Source: Anseranas semipalmata (taxonomy: Eukaryota; Chordata; Aves; Anseriformes; Anseranatidae). From it: 64,000 bases of DNA. The notes under the pieces were generated by a model. The model was not told the DNA's origin, did not search any database, and saw nothing but the letters and a program-made list of their open reading frames with translations. Each line of letters begins with the position of its first letter. Within the stretch, counting starts at the first letter, position 1. The position numbers and the translations under genes are program-made. This document shows positions 50,301 through 63,274 of the stretch, one piece after another. Location: NCBI GenBank assembly GCA_013399115.1, contig VXAA01004297.1, positions 803,287 through 867,286 on the forward strand, given 5' to 3'.

Positions 50301-53300
50301 CGCACAAATAACCCATAAGAAGGCAGGAACGCTTCGGAAAGAGGGATGCTTTCCTACTGGTTTGAAAAGAAGTCTTAATGGCTTCCATGTTTCTTCTCCA
50401 TCTCGTTGTTGTTTATGATTACAGAAGTGAAAATATGCCTCAATTTCTCTTTTTTTTCAGCCAGCAGAGACCAAATTTCAAATTGCACACTGCAACTTGA
50501 ACACCAGCCTTTCAGGTTTATGGTGCAGACGAGAACCCTCTCAGAGGAGAGCCAATTATCCAGGAATAAAACACAGAAATGGGTGTAGGAAGACAGCCTG
50601 TTTACCTAGAGAGGGGCATGGAAGCCTTTCCTCCCTCCTGCCCCTCCAGGAAAGACCTCACAAAGGATTTCTCCCTGCAGAAAGTGGCATTTCTGCAGAA
50701 ACCAAGAGAATGAAGATCCTCCCCTGTTCCCAGCGAGATGTCCCCAGATCACCTCCAGCAGCCAGAGAGAACAGCTCTGTTCTCAGCCCATGCAACGCAG
50801 CGAGGTCAGCAGGAGCATCCTACGGGCACAGGACAAACTACTCCCGCCCTTTAGTTATCAGCTATGTCAAGGCCAAACTCCAACATTTTGCCATCCACTT
50901 TATCCCCTGGGTTCGCTCGGACGGATCCTGTGCTTCATCCCGATTTCCAAGCCTACACGGTTTGTCCTGTACAATTGCATCAGAAAGTTCAGCTTCGACG
51001 TGAATTACGCTTCTCTGCTCACTGAGTCAACTTTAAACAAAGCTGCTAGAAAAACCATTGAGGTTATTACTAAACAAAGCAGACACAGTCACAACCCTGG
51101 CATTTTCACCCTTCTCAGAACCAAGTATGTCTTGCAACTACTGCTATGAGTAGTTAGTCAGAGATCGGGAATACGAGCTATGTGCACAGTTTGGGAGATT
51201 TACGTCTTGGTTCAGCTGTCTGAAGTGCTTACGGTGGGGAAACAGATAAACAACAGCTATCTACTTATGAAGTTGTTAGCTCTTTTAAGTCAAGGAAAAG
51301 AACCAGGATTTCTTTTCTTTCTTTTTTTTTTTTTTTAATGGAAGATAATGTAATTAAAAAAAAATATGGGTATGATTATTCATTCCATTTAAAGTCTTTT
51401 CCCCCCAGTTAGTAAATTTTAAGCAAGAAAGACCAGCAGAACAGCCAGGTGCAACGTTGCTTTAAGGAAAGATAAATAGTGTGTTACCACAGCCCTCAGC
51501 TTGCAAAGTGACTCCAACTTCTAGCGTGTTCTGCAAAAACGAGATATCTTTCAGGCAGCTCTCTTAATGGACACATTCAGGGAGGAGCCTTCAAAGTTGC
51601 ATTCATCTAATAAAAAAAAAAAATTAGTGGCTGTCTCAGTCAGTAAGGAATACAGACACGCTGCCAGGCAGCGGAGAACCCGTTAATGGATGCAAGGGAT
51701 AGTGACACCTTCCTGAATTCCTGTAGCGAAGCCAAGCTTGCTTGAAGGCTCTTAAACTGATCAGAGGTATATAAGTGAAATTCTTATTAAAGGCAGTTCT
51801 TTAAAAACAAGTTTGATGCTTTAAAGCTTTCATAGTCTTCACACGTTTCTAACAACATCTGTGCTTCACTAACATTTTTGGTATTTTATTCCCCTTTCTG
51901 TCTCTTGCATACCCAAAAAACTACAAGATACACTTCTTCTATCAATCTTCAGCTCAGAAAACAGAGACATACCAACCAAAATAGGCCATCACGGACCTAT
52001 GCCTTACTAACACAGATGAAATGACTAAGTACGTGGTAACAAAAAGGAACCTTGAGGTCATTCATCACAAACCGCTTTAGCTCAGCATAAAATTAAGTAA
52101 CTACATTTCAGGCGAAAAAGATGTAGAGCATATTTTCTACAACAAGGAAAACAGTAGTTCGAGCAGAAATATTAAAACTCAGAAGCCAAGAGAGAGAGAC
52201 TGACAGATCTAATGATCCAGTAACTAGGTTGCACGCGATCTTTCCGAAAAGCCAATTAACAGAAAGCCAAGGCACCGCGCGGTCGGTCCGGCTGAAGCGC
52301 TCCCTCCCGCAGGGAACTCCACGCCGGAGCTGGGCCACCGGGAGCGGAACAAAAGCTTCCAGGGGAACCACGGAAGCTGCTGCCCCGGAGCAGCAAGGAA
52401 CGAACCGTCTGCAGGGTAAAGAAGTGCAGGGGCATATAAAGGATGTAGTCTGCAAGTCGAGTAGGAAGTTTAAAGATTTAGGAAGAATTAGAGCACTCTT
52501 ACATAGGCCAATTTACCAGCAGGAAAAATCCCCAACAGTAAGATCATAAACAAGGGAGTAGGGTTGGTTTTTTGTTTTTTTCTTTCCCTTCTAATGGAAG
52601 CAGTGGTATTTATGACATCTGAAAGAAGCCTGAACAAAACCATCAGCCCTTATACGGAGTACCCTTGAATCAGATTATGGATACACAAAAGACAATTTAG
52701 GACAATTGCCAAGATTCCTACAAACACTGGCTCTAGCCTGCAGTTACCTAAAACTCGTCCTTCAGTCCATCACTGAAAATACAGCTATGCAGGCAACGGA
52801 AACGAGAAACAGGAATCTCACACTACAAATCGCTGAACAAAAATTTAAGCAGGTAACATCAGTGGTAATTATCAGTCAGAATCTAATGTCCTGTCCACCA
52901 CAAACTAAAAGATACATGGTTACTCCTCAAGGTTAAGTGACAGGAAAAAATATTGACTTGTAAATCTACGGTAAAAAACTAAATTGGATGGATTTCTCTT
53001 AGTGGAAAAATGAAAGATAACAAAATCACCATAATCAGAGACATCGACTATCAAAAGAATCTGGCTATTGATAACTATTTCACCACCAGTGCATGTGTTT
53101 TTCCTTCTTAATCACACAGTACAGAACAAGGGATATGTAGAACTTACATGACAATGTATAGCTTTTAAAGGCCATTTAAAATTTGAGTCTTGCGATGATC
53201 ACAAAGAAAATCTTCAGTTGACTTTATACTGCCACGGGGAGGAAGGAAAAAAGCTCCCAACACATCCATCAAGATAACTATCCAATCCCAGGCTTGTCAT

Positions 53301-53915
53301 TATCAGTCTTTCTAAATCATATACAAGATCTATTGCAACATTTAAAGGCATCTTGCTAAAAAAATAGTTTTATTGGGCCATCAAAACCCCAGATAAGCCT
53401 TCAAACATTTGCATTGCTTACTTACTGTTAAGAAAGCTGGAAGAATAACAGCAAAATAATATTATTCAAAACGTATATGCTTACACTTCTGTTGAAGACT
53501 TAAAGCAACAGCTAACAAGTTCCAGGTCTCTATACCAGCAACTGTTTTGGCTGTAAGCTTACCAAAACTTCACAAAACATAAACAGTGTGTCCTTCCATC
53601 TCATTTGTCTCATCGATGAGAAAGATAAATACAGATATTATTGATAAATACTATTGCTGTCACAGATGGCAAGAGCATTAAAAAAGGGGGTTGGAAACAA
53701 AAATGTGCATAGAATTCAAGAAGAAAAACCAAGTAACTATTGTATAAATAATCAGTATCGCCAGGTTAGGAGAACACCAAACAATTCTGACTACCTGAAA
53801 ACCTCATAAAAATAGTATCAATAGAACCCACCTTCGTTAAAGGCATGATCTAGACTGCAAAGTGTTAGAATTCTGTATTTCAAGAAGAAAAAACATGTAT
53901 TCATTAACCTCATAA
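44311..53915. other. Intron 1 sequence, no gene seen
   Basis: Long AT-rich stretch. The frames at 45392-45750 and 50497-51149 are the longest but resemble no family. Small GC-rich spots at 50165-50240 and 52260-52400 hold a few CpGs. A T-rich tract lies at 51311-51337. No repeat family recognised. Confidence 0.6.
51311..51337. repeat. T-rich tract
   Basis: TCTTTTCTTTC followed by an uninterrupted T run. Confidence 0.85.
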
Positions 53916-54562
53916 CCTCATGAAGTTCAACAAAGGCAAGTGCAGGGTCCTGCACCTAGGGCGGAATAACCCCGTGCACCAGTACAGGCTGGGAGCTGGC
54001 CTGCTGGAAAGCAGCTCTGCGGAGAGGGAGCTGGGAGTCCTGGTGGACAGCAGGTTAACCATGAGCCAGCAGTGTGCCCTTGTGGCCCAGAAGGACGATG
54101 GTGTCCTGGGGTGCGTTAGGAGGAGTGTTGCCAGCAGGCCGAGGGAGGTGATCCTCCCCCTCTGCTCAGCCCTGGTGAGGCCACACCTGGAGCATTGTGT
54201 CCAGTTCTGGGCTCCCCAGCACAAGGGGGACATGGAGCTCCTGGAGCGGGTCCAGCAGAGGGCTACGGAGGTGATTAGGGGACTGGAGCATCCCTCATAC
54301 AAGGAGAGGATGAGAGAGCTGGGCCTGGTTAGCNCAGGAAGTTCCGGCTGAATATGAGGGGGCACTTCTTTCCTGTGAGGGTGACAGAGCACTGGCACAG
54401 GTTGCCCAGAGAGGCTGTGGAGTCTCCTTCTCTGGAGATATTCAAAACCCACCTGGATGCGATCTTGTGCAACGTGCTGTAGGTGACCCTGCTTGGCAGG
54501 GGGTTGGACTAGGTGATCTCCAGAGGTCCCCTCCAACCTCAACCAGTCTGTGATTCTGTGAT
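53916..54562 (+). pseudogene. CR1 LINE, youngest copy, pol C-terminus, with gap
   Basis: From the first bases the frame reads [18 protein letters not shown], then [50 protein letters not shown] and [20 protein letters not shown]. This is the C-terminal part of CR1 pol without a stop for about 138 codons, unlike the other copies, so this is probably the most recent insertion. At 54334 a single N replaces roughly 150 bases that CR1 normally has between AGCC(TGGAGAAGAG...) and (...AACACAGG)AAGTTCCG. After the N the 3' UTR runs to CAGTCTGTGATTCTGTGATT. The copy is 5'-truncated and inactive. Confidence 0.96.
54334..54334. other. Single N, probable collapsed gap in CR1
   Basis: The flanks join two CR1 positions that are normally about 150 bases apart. 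Either the assembler joined contigs with one N or the individual carries a deletion exactly there; the N favours the first. Confidence 0.85.
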
Positions 54563-54814
54563 TAATTTCTACATGCTACTAAAACACCAAGAGTATAGAC
54601 ATACGGGAATTTTGAGGAGGGGAAAAAAGGGGGAAATAAAGGGTAGACAGACAAAACAGGCACAGGAAACGGGCTACTGTTCTTCCCTCAAATATGAGCT
54701 GATTGCATGTTGGGTACGGATAATCCCCCGTGCAGTTTCATGCATTCAAAGGTCAAGACTTTTGCTTGTCCACTGTCCCCATCAATTCTTATTCCCTGAA
54801 GGCGACGATATGAA
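54563..54814. other. Intronic spacer
   Basis: No feature seen. A plus-strand open frame (54513-55193) runs from the CR1 tail through this spacer into the CpG-rich patch and is not credible as a gene. Confidence 0.65.
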
Positions 54815-55165
54815 GCCGCCCCCCATACCCTCAGCCCTGGGAGCCCGGGCTGACAGCTCCGCGCAGCGCAGCGCTGCATCGCAGCATGCTTCGGCAAGAG
54901 CCGCAGGCACGCAGCGAGCCAGGAGCACGCTGCCAGGGGCTGTTCTGGCTGCTCCAGAGTGCCAGGGACGTGGTATCGAGACCACTGGTTTGCCGTACCA
55001 ACAGAGGACCCGCTTCACACGTGCTGCTGTGCAACCTGAATTTAGAAGCGGAGCTCCCTTCTCTCGATGCTTTAGGACACCGAGGGCCGCACGGAAAACA
55101 GGCAGCCAGGGGGCAGCCTCTGGCCCCACGCCCGGCCAGGAGGAGCCGCTCCAGCCCACGCACCC
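54815..55165. promoter_or_regulatory. CpG-rich patch in intron 1
   Basis: Clustered CpG (CTCCGCGCAGCGCAGCGCTG, CGAGGGCCGCACGG, CCCCACGCCCGGCCAGGAGG) beginning about 250 bases past the youngest CR1. All six frames are fairly open because of base composition. Regulatory element or alternative promoter are both possible. Confidence 0.35.
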
Positions 55166-55176
55166 CGCATTAAAGC

Positions 55177-55210
55177 AACTTCTTCCCCATTAAAACTTCT
55201 TCCCCATCAA
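55177..55210. repeat. Tandem 17-bp pair
   Basis: AACTTCTTCCCCATTAA followed directly by AACTTCTTCCCCATCAA; one mismatch. Just beyond the CpG-rich patch. Confidence 0.85.
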
Positions 55211-58200
55211 ACCTTCTCTCCCAACCGCACACTGACACGAGGCACGCGAGGCAGAGCCCTCCAAGCAAGCACCCTCGTCGCTGCTCTTCCTCGCCGCAGT
55301 CCCTGCAGCACGAGGAATTTGATTAAGCTTCCTCGACAGGAGAGAGCTAAATAAACACTGTAAATTAAACAAAACTATGCTGATGATCTCGGCGCAATTA
55401 CTTCCAATTGATTTGAGTCTTTATTGTCCCCTCAAGCATTAAGCTTCATAGATAAAAAAGGATCTACTGGAGGAATACCAAAGGAGGAGTTACGAAACTT
55501 TCCTTAAACACTTTCAAAAGCGACCAAACTAGCTTTTCCTCCTGATGAGATTCCAATTAAATTTCGCCTGGAAGTCTAATGAAAGAGTAGGCTTTTCCAG
55601 GACTTGTCATAGACGAGCAATCTAATGCTTAGAATAAATTCAGTCATTGGTTAACACACACACACAAATTATAAATTGCTGCAGCGTATTTTATTTCACA
55701 AGAGTCAGGCGGTGCCAAAAGACTTTAGGAAACTTTTACCCGGCTGATATCGTATAACCCAACTCTCAGGCACTTCAGCCTTTTCGAAGCTGAGCCAAGC
55801 TGTCGCTTGATTGCAAAAGGAAACACAAGCACACGCGCGCAGTAGGGCCGCTTGCTGCAAGTCAGTTATTCTATGGGAAAAGAAAAGCAGATATTCCTAA
55901 TGCACTCCTGGGAACGCCTCTGCAGAAAAAACCCTGGAGTTACTTGCAGATTTTCAAATATCCTCTTAGGTCCCGCTATACATTGTCAGGACGGTTTTAT
56001 AATTAATATTCAGATATTAATTTCTTTCGGCTCAACCTACTTGCAAGGGCCAGACCTATTATTCTGATTAATCTTCTCTTCCAGGTCTCCAAACCCCATT
56101 TGCCTTGCCAAGCTGGAACCCTTCTCAGATCACAATCTCCAAAAGGCACTCTGCTCCGAGGACAGCCCAGAACAGCTGACGACGCAAGGCTTTACAATTT
56201 CTAGAAGCGTTTTACATTTTCCCATAGACATTGTGTAGATGTGTAGCTGCCATTTTCCCTTCACGGCACACACCCAAGCTTCAGTTCCAATCCTGGGGTG
56301 CTTTTAAGTGGAAGGAACTTTGTTTGGGTTGCAGGGGACATTTTATTTTTACAGAAACAGGCAGAAAAGTAGAACGTACACTCTTCGTCAGGATTTTTTC
56401 TATTGAATTACGTTTACACTAAAAATTCTTTGAGTTTTCTTGAAGGACAGACATTATGTTATCGTGCAGCCAGAAATATCCCTAATAACACAGATTTTCG
56501 CGGATATTCCACACCCAGAGAAGAAAGGGTATACCTAGCTTTCACTCTTATTTCTTTACGTAACACTGGAAGTGAAAATGTAGTTCTGCTATTTACACCC
56601 ACCCATCCACACTCAGCCAGCTCACCATCTCCACAGTTAACTACTTCAGCTTCAATCAGGTTATTCTTTGCCCATACATTAGCTGTTCTGTTCTCATCAC
56701 ATCACCTATTTTCCGTTTTACATAGTTTAAATAATAACATAAAGTACAATTTTCAACCATTACTCACAATTTTAACTAAAGGAAATCTGAAGGAAATTTC
56801 TGCAGTTTTATCTACTGTCCCATAAAATTTTACCAATGGATCTAAGAGTCAAAGCAACCCCAGCAAATACATGATGATTAAGGATAATACTGCATTCGGT
56901 TTTCATTTTTTCACATACGTGTCTGAATTTTCTTCAATACATACATGGGGTGGGGTTTTTGTTCTTGTTGATTTTTTTGTTTTGTTTTTAAAATCAGAAA
57001 AAAATGAGAAGTCTACAACTTGGTTTCAGAAAACAAAATGCTTCTGAACTCTGCGTTCTCATTGTATGTACACACAGATACACACACACCACTCCATCAC
57101 AGCGATGATCTAATTTTTCAGTCATACGCTCATCGTGTGCCGCTATTAGTCCCTGGCTCTCCTCCGTCATGTACTTTCTCTTCATTCAGGAAGACAGGAA
57201 TGGCTTCTCCACGTTTGGTTCTCTCAAGCAGAGAGCTACCATCAAGTGTCATTTGCTCGTCCATTGCTTCAAATGATCCTTGAAGCGTTATTACAACCAG
57301 AAACTGCTCCAGTGGTTTCTCTGGTGCCTTAGCACGCAACCACTGCACACAACATCGATGGAGAAACGCTCACGTTCAGGGTGTTGCCTGATCGACACGT
57401 TCTCGGTTCAGGCTCTGAAACTGTCCTTGAGACGCACTTCAGAAGCTGGCCAACGGGGGATGAGCTCCAGGCAGACACCCTGCTCCTGCTTCATGGGATA
57501 AAAGTGCCCTGCTCCGTGGCTAGGGGAAGCATTCCCGTGACCACAGGACCTCGCGCTTGGTGTCAGTGCGGCCAAGCCTTTTGACAAAGATTTCACTTTC
57601 TGGCAAGGCATCGCTAGCCCGAGGTTTGCCTCCTCCCTGCGAAGAGCCACTACGCAACGTGCTCACAGCTGGCGAGCAGCAGAGCCACCAGAGGTTGCCT
57701 TCCACCAGCCCAATTACGCTCCACAGCTTCAGCTGGTACGGCTGGAGCTGCCCAACGATCCTACAGACAGATTAGTCGGAAAGAAAGAGCCGGCACTGCC
57801 GTCCAAGCCTTAGCCATAAAGAACCTGAAGAAAATTGAGACAGAAAAACCCACGCCACAAAGTTACCACCTGCAACCTCTCCTCTCCTGCATGCCTCTTC
57901 TGAAATTCTTCTCTTCGAAGTTTATTTCTGACCCGCTCGTTTTAGGCAACCCGATCCTGTGTCCTTGGAACCGCTCCATTTGTGACTTATTTCGAAATTC
58001 AAATATTATTAGTAAACGCAGAGCTGTGCGCAGCACTTCATTATAATGCCTTTTAAAACCTTTTTTATATTCAAATGGCAGAGTCGCTCGCCCTTCTCTC
58101 CACTGGAATACTATCACACCATCTGCTTTCTCTTTGTTTTATTCATTTATTTGCTACTGAGGCACTTTTAGGATATTTTCTGCTAGCTTCAGGTTCAATA

Positions 58201-61200
58201 TTTATTGACTGTATATTTTAGGAATCCTCTCCTTTTTGCTCGTTCTATATTTCTCTTTGTGGTTTCAAGTAGTTTATTTTTCATAGTACTGACAATTACG
58301 CTCAACATTTCAAAGGACACAGGGAAAAAAATGGCTCTGCACTAAAACATTAAACAATTTTATTTTACACATTACACCAGTTAATTTAGCTAAGCTGTAA
58401 AAAATGGCTAATGAACACTGGTTACAACAGCACAATCATACAGTTAGTCTTCCAACATGCTCATACCAATGCCTCTGTTTAAAAAAAGAGCAAGAAAAAT
58501 ATTGGATATTTAATATATTGGAAGTAAACATTAATGTCTCACAAACACAACGCTAGACAGAGACTTCCAGGAGGAAATTCCATGAAGATAAGATAGGAGA
58601 GGAGGTCTTCAGGTAAAGAGACTTAAAATTACCTCCATGGAGGCTATTCTTACAGGTTCACGTGAAAAGTGCAGCTTCTATAATGCACTCAGACTACTTG
58701 GTACATAAAGTTATACACACTCTTAAATCTCTAAAAGGTCCAGGAATCGACCCCCCCCTCCTTCCCATCTTCCCTTTAATATTTGTCATGTTGTTAAGGG
58801 CTGAATACTAACTGCTCCCTGGAAAATAGGAAACTCTCCCAAGAAAAAAAAACAATGCATTAACTTCTGCAGACTCTTACTATTACAAGATCTTTACCTT
58901 TCCTTTTCGCCTTGATGTTTGAGAAAATAACCTCGGGCAGGACAAACTAAACAAATCATACTTTTCCTCAATCTGAAAAAGACACCGCTATTATTCACCA
59001 CAGCGAGAGCTGGCCAGAGCCTTCCCAGTTGTACTCACTGTTTCTGCAATCATAAGACTGCAGAGAATTAACAAAATAAAAACAAGGCAGGCTCATTTCA
59101 CTTTGATGGCACGCCATAAGCAGCAAGCTCCAGGATAATTCATAGCAGGCTGAAAGAGAAACGAGAGAGAGGAATGGAAGAGCAGAAAAGAAATGAGCCT
59201 CTCCTCCACCCCCGATGGACACCCCGTGCTCCATCCTCCCTTCCCACAACCATCAGAAGAGCGGGGTGGCCAGGAAAACGCTCCAAGCGTGCCAGATACC
59301 CGCTGTGTTCCCGGAGCCGCTGAACGATGGGAAGCCCTGTTCCAACAGCACATGGACTGATATCCCCCCCACAGCCTCTCTTTTCCTCTTAAAAGAGGTT
59401 TATTTTTACGATTCATTTTCACTTATTTATTAACGTCAGGGAAAACATCTCCCAGATACCTAGCGTGGAAGCCTGCTCAGAATTCCTGCCTCTCTTTGTG
59501 CAAGGCTGCCTGACACCCACCTCACAAGGGAAAAAGGCCGCTCCCAAAGACACACTCGCCATTTCAAATAATTTAATAGCAACCTTCCCCTGCCCTGAAC
59601 TTTCAGGCCAGAACCAACGCCGTGCAAACCTGCCAAACAGGAAGCCTCATTATTCCAACATGTGCAACCAAAGCGATAGGGAGTTTCACGGTAAAACTGA
59701 TAAGGAGAGACATAAAAGACTAACGAGCAGCCTGCCTGCGCTCCTTTGCTGGGCTAGCAAAGGTCCCCGCAGAACACCTTTGGTGTTGTTCAGCGGGGAG
59801 ACAGAGACTGGGACACGTCCAAAAGTAACATTCAGAGATGTATGGAAGAAATGAACACAACGTCTGCGGCTCGAGTGCTTAATCCAGGCACAGAAAAAAA
59901 ATTATTTGAGAGAGAGTAACCAACAGAAACAACGCGTGATGTAGAGCAGAAAGAGCCAATTAAATGTACCCAGGTTACTGAGCAGCGAGACCCTCTTTGT
60001 GCCGTTTGATCACCAGCCCAGTGCCACATCTGCTGCTTGAATAAATTGACAAATCTCTTCGTGACCTGTGCCTGTGGTGCAGGTGACTGAAAATAAGGGT
60101 CCTTGATTAAGGAGACGCAGTCGTCAGCACTATTAGTGACCAGCAATCAACCAACCCGTCCTGCAGTGATCGGGAGCGAAGGACGCAGAAAGCCCAGCAG
60201 TGGCCAGCAGAAGCAGCAGCCCCTGGGAGGGAGAAGGAAGCACATGAGACTTGGTATTGTTCGCTATTCCTGATAGGTTTTCCAGCTTACCAGTAAGTCC
60301 TAGAAAAGACCTAGAAAAAAAAAAAAAAAACACGTGCTCTTCCCCGGCAGTATTTTGCACCAGACAAGCCGGGTACCCTAGCAGCCTGTCCTAGAAGCAG
60401 CGATCACATTTCCTCCACGGCCTGCACTCAAACGGAGCTGCTGCTTCAAGCAGGGATGGCTCGCTGGAACATCTCCGTTCACAAAGTCGCAGCTTTTCCT
60501 CGGACAGAACCACGGCGTGACACATCCACAGCTGCAGGATTTCTGCAATACCCTGTGTATGATAGAAGGGAAGGCGTTGGGGTGTCCTGTCCCCTGCGGC
60601 AGGGGGGGAAGACCCCTTTGGCTGCGCAACGTCTCCTTTTCACTTCTGTGCTGACATTCCCAATGACGGAGAGAGCTTGAAAGGGCAATTTAAGGAGTCT
60701 CACAAGACAGTAGAATCATGTGCTAAATTGAGTGCAACAGCCTCTTAACACGCTTTCATTATGGCAAATTCAGTCACCCTGCAAGCTCCAAAACGTTACT
60801 TTGGCCCCAGTACAAAGCCAACGTATTCGGAAGGAAACTAGGAGTGAAATCATCGTGAACAGTACTACTCATTTTAGAAATCTTGTTCCATGGGGTAGCA
60901 GACTCTAGCTTAGATGGTAAGGTAGGGGAAAAATAAATATATATACATTTTTAATGGCAAGCAGCAGAGCAGTGCATAGGCAAGGCATCAGTAAGGGAAG
61001 CAGCAGCACAGTCTCCCCCCTTGCAGTGGGCTTCAGAAGGACAGCCACTTTATAACCTGGGATACAAAACCCAGTCTACAAACACCACCCTGCCTTATGA
61101 TAAAATAGCATCCACCCCTTGCAAGAATTCCTCATGACTGGTAGCAAACGTGCATCGGACAGCAGTCTTCTACTGTGAAGCTCAGTATCCAAATTCCATG

Positions 61201-61876
61201 ACTTGTGATTTACGTTCTTTGCTCCACTCTACAAAGCAACACCAAAACAGATTGTACTGTACAGAATTCACCGCCTAACATCCAAGGGCATGTTACAAAA
61301 ATCACAATTTCCCCCTCTAAGATCAACAGAAAACAGCACTCTAGCACCTCCATGAACTTCACCAACGAGGCTTCATTTTATTTGAATAGCAATTAACAGA
61401 GCCACCATTCTCTTTCATTAAGCCCTTCTTTAAACATCCAAACATTCAAAGTAATTTCCCCCACTTACATGTCCAGATTAAAGAAAAAAAATCATTTCAT
61501 ACCCTGTGTATCAAATCCCCCCAAAAGGCGTATCATATTTTCCTCTCTCACAATATTTAATCAACTTCATTTCATTACAGACAAGGCTAAAGAGCTCATA
61601 ACGCTGCAATTGATTACAAACGAGATAGTGCCCACAACTGACGAAGACTGACCTAATTGTCTGACTCGTCTACATTTCTGCAGGCCAAATTTACTGACAT
61701 TTTGCGCAGATCCAAAGCTGACTGAGCCCAATGACCTTTTATACCTCTGTAATTAGTCTTCTGTGCCTTTACAACCAGAAAAGCAAGTTGCCCCTTCACT
61801 CCGCCTAAGTCAGCAGTCCATCTGTAAACTATAAACCTCACAGCCTACTCAGCGCCTACCAGGCAGTGAAGTACAT

Positions 61877-61914
<38 letters not shown>

Positions 61915-63235
61915 ACCACGGAAAATATACAAACTGCAACCTTTCAAGGTCATGAAATTAAGCCTGGAAAGGCCCCTTTAAGATAAACATGCCAGCTTCT
62001 AAAAGAAGGAACAAAACAAGCAAGGCAAGTTGGTGGATAAATTCTATAAACAGGATTTTTATCATGCTTTCCTAAAAAAAGACGATATGAAATAAGGACA
62101 TGGTCACAGACATGCACCATGAAAAAACAACGGGGGGAAAAAAACAGCAGGGAGAATTGGGTCAGAGCACCGAGACACACTTCAAATTAGGGGAAATTTA
62201 GGAAAGAGGGACAGACCGGCATGAACAACGCAGCTGGCAACTTGCAGGTGATCCTTTACCCCCAGGGCCAGCCCCAAAGTTTCTCTGCCCACCCGTGAAT
62301 TTTCACTGCAAGCACTGAAAACAGGACGGTCCCACGGACCACCCTCCCCAGCTCTGTGCTCTAGCACAAGCCAATCTGGGAGCCACTGCATTCATCAATC
62401 TCTCCGAAATCTTAGCCCAAGAGCAAGCCAACAATTTAATGCAAAGATATTTCAAGGCAAAGAAGCATTTCTTTTGTGCAACTCCATCACGAAACATACA
62501 TAATATAAAAAACTGGCAGCCTCATACTCGTCAGTGTCAAGAATTTTTGTATTTTTTGAAACAAAATGCTAGTTTTCATCCTAGACAAATTTCTTAAGTG
62601 GAAGCTTGGATATCTTCCTAAGTCAAGTTAATCTAAAATCAGCAGGAAAAAAAAAATGCTGAATAGTTCTATTAATTTAGAATTCTCTATCTGAATTTTA
62701 ATGCAGAAATAAATCTCCTAAAGTGAGTCTTTTTCTTTTCTTTTTTAAACCGTCACATTTAAGTGGCATTTCCCCTTTGGTTATTCATCACCCACAATCT
62801 TCTTTCAAAAAATTTGGTTACAAGTGGCAAGTTTTAAGACACTGATTACACAATGACTAATGAACTGTGTCAACTTGGGGAAAAAAAAAAAAAAAAGATT
62901 TCCAATTTGAAATCCAGCCATTATGTAAAAGTCAGGCTTTGGTGTTACACATTCGGTCTCTAACCAACTTCTGACATTTTGAAGTCGCGTGTTACTGTGT
63001 GTTAAGCTTTCTGCCCACTTTCCTTGTTTATTTGGCTCGTTCAAGAAAACAGAGCGCAGAAGAAAAAAACAATTTAATTGGCCATACATCAGGGTTTGCA
63101 AAAAGCAAGCAGAGCAGTACAGTTTTCTAACCCCTTCCCAGGAAGATGACAGTTGGCCCTACTGCCAACAATCCCTTCCACTGCTAAATTTGAGCTTCGG
63201 CCTGTAGGGAAAAGAAGAACTTAGTGTTTGCGCAG
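55211..63235. other. Intron 1 sequence, no gene seen
   Basis: AT-rich with moderately GC-rich stretches (57130-57720, 59215-59400). A16 at 60315-60330 runs into CACGTG, an E-box (60331-60336). A33 lies at 61879-61911 and A16 at 62881-62896. None of the short open frames shows a family signal. Confidence 0.6.
61879..61911. repeat. Poly(A) tract (33 A)
   Basis: An uninterrupted run of 33 A. No AATAAA signal or recognisable retroposon body lies just upstream. Confidence 0.95.
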
Positions 63236-63242
63236 ACTTACC
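63236..63242 (-). other. FARP1: Candidate exon-1 splice donor
   Basis: Reading the minus strand, exon sequence GATGCCG (last base at 63242) meets GTAAGT at 63241-63236, a consensus donor. Spliced to the 23408 acceptor, or through the 123-nt candidate exon, the frame of the FARP1 ATG meets a TGA 14 nt before this junction and no earlier Met. That would make MGETEQ the first usable in-frame start. Pairing this donor with FARP1 is inference. Confidence 0.4.
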
Positions 63243-63274
63243 GGCATCTAAACTTTCAAAAATAGCAGCCGTAA

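Larger units (their letters stand above)
23408..63241 (-). other. FARP1: Putative FARP1 intron 1
   Basis: If exon 1 ends at the donor at 63241, intron 1 is about 39.8 kb. The exon-2 end is well supported by its acceptor. The upstream end is inferred from a CpG-rich block with a consensus GTAAGT donor on the same strand. Inside are four bird-age CR1 pieces, a much older CR1-like relic, CpG-rich patches, microsatellites and three unproven exon candidates. If the true first exon lies beyond 64000, the intron is longer. Confidence 0.5.

Noticed and set aside
50497..51149. Overlapping 168- and 119-codon plus-strand frames
   Set aside because: No recognisable domain and no splice or promoter context.
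54513..55193. 226-codon plus-strand open frame
   Set aside because: It starts inside a CR1 3' end and runs into a CpG-rich patch; a composition artefact.
61860..61911. Processed retrocopy ending in a 33-base A tail
   Set aside because: No AATAAA signal and no recognisable coding or SINE body upstream.
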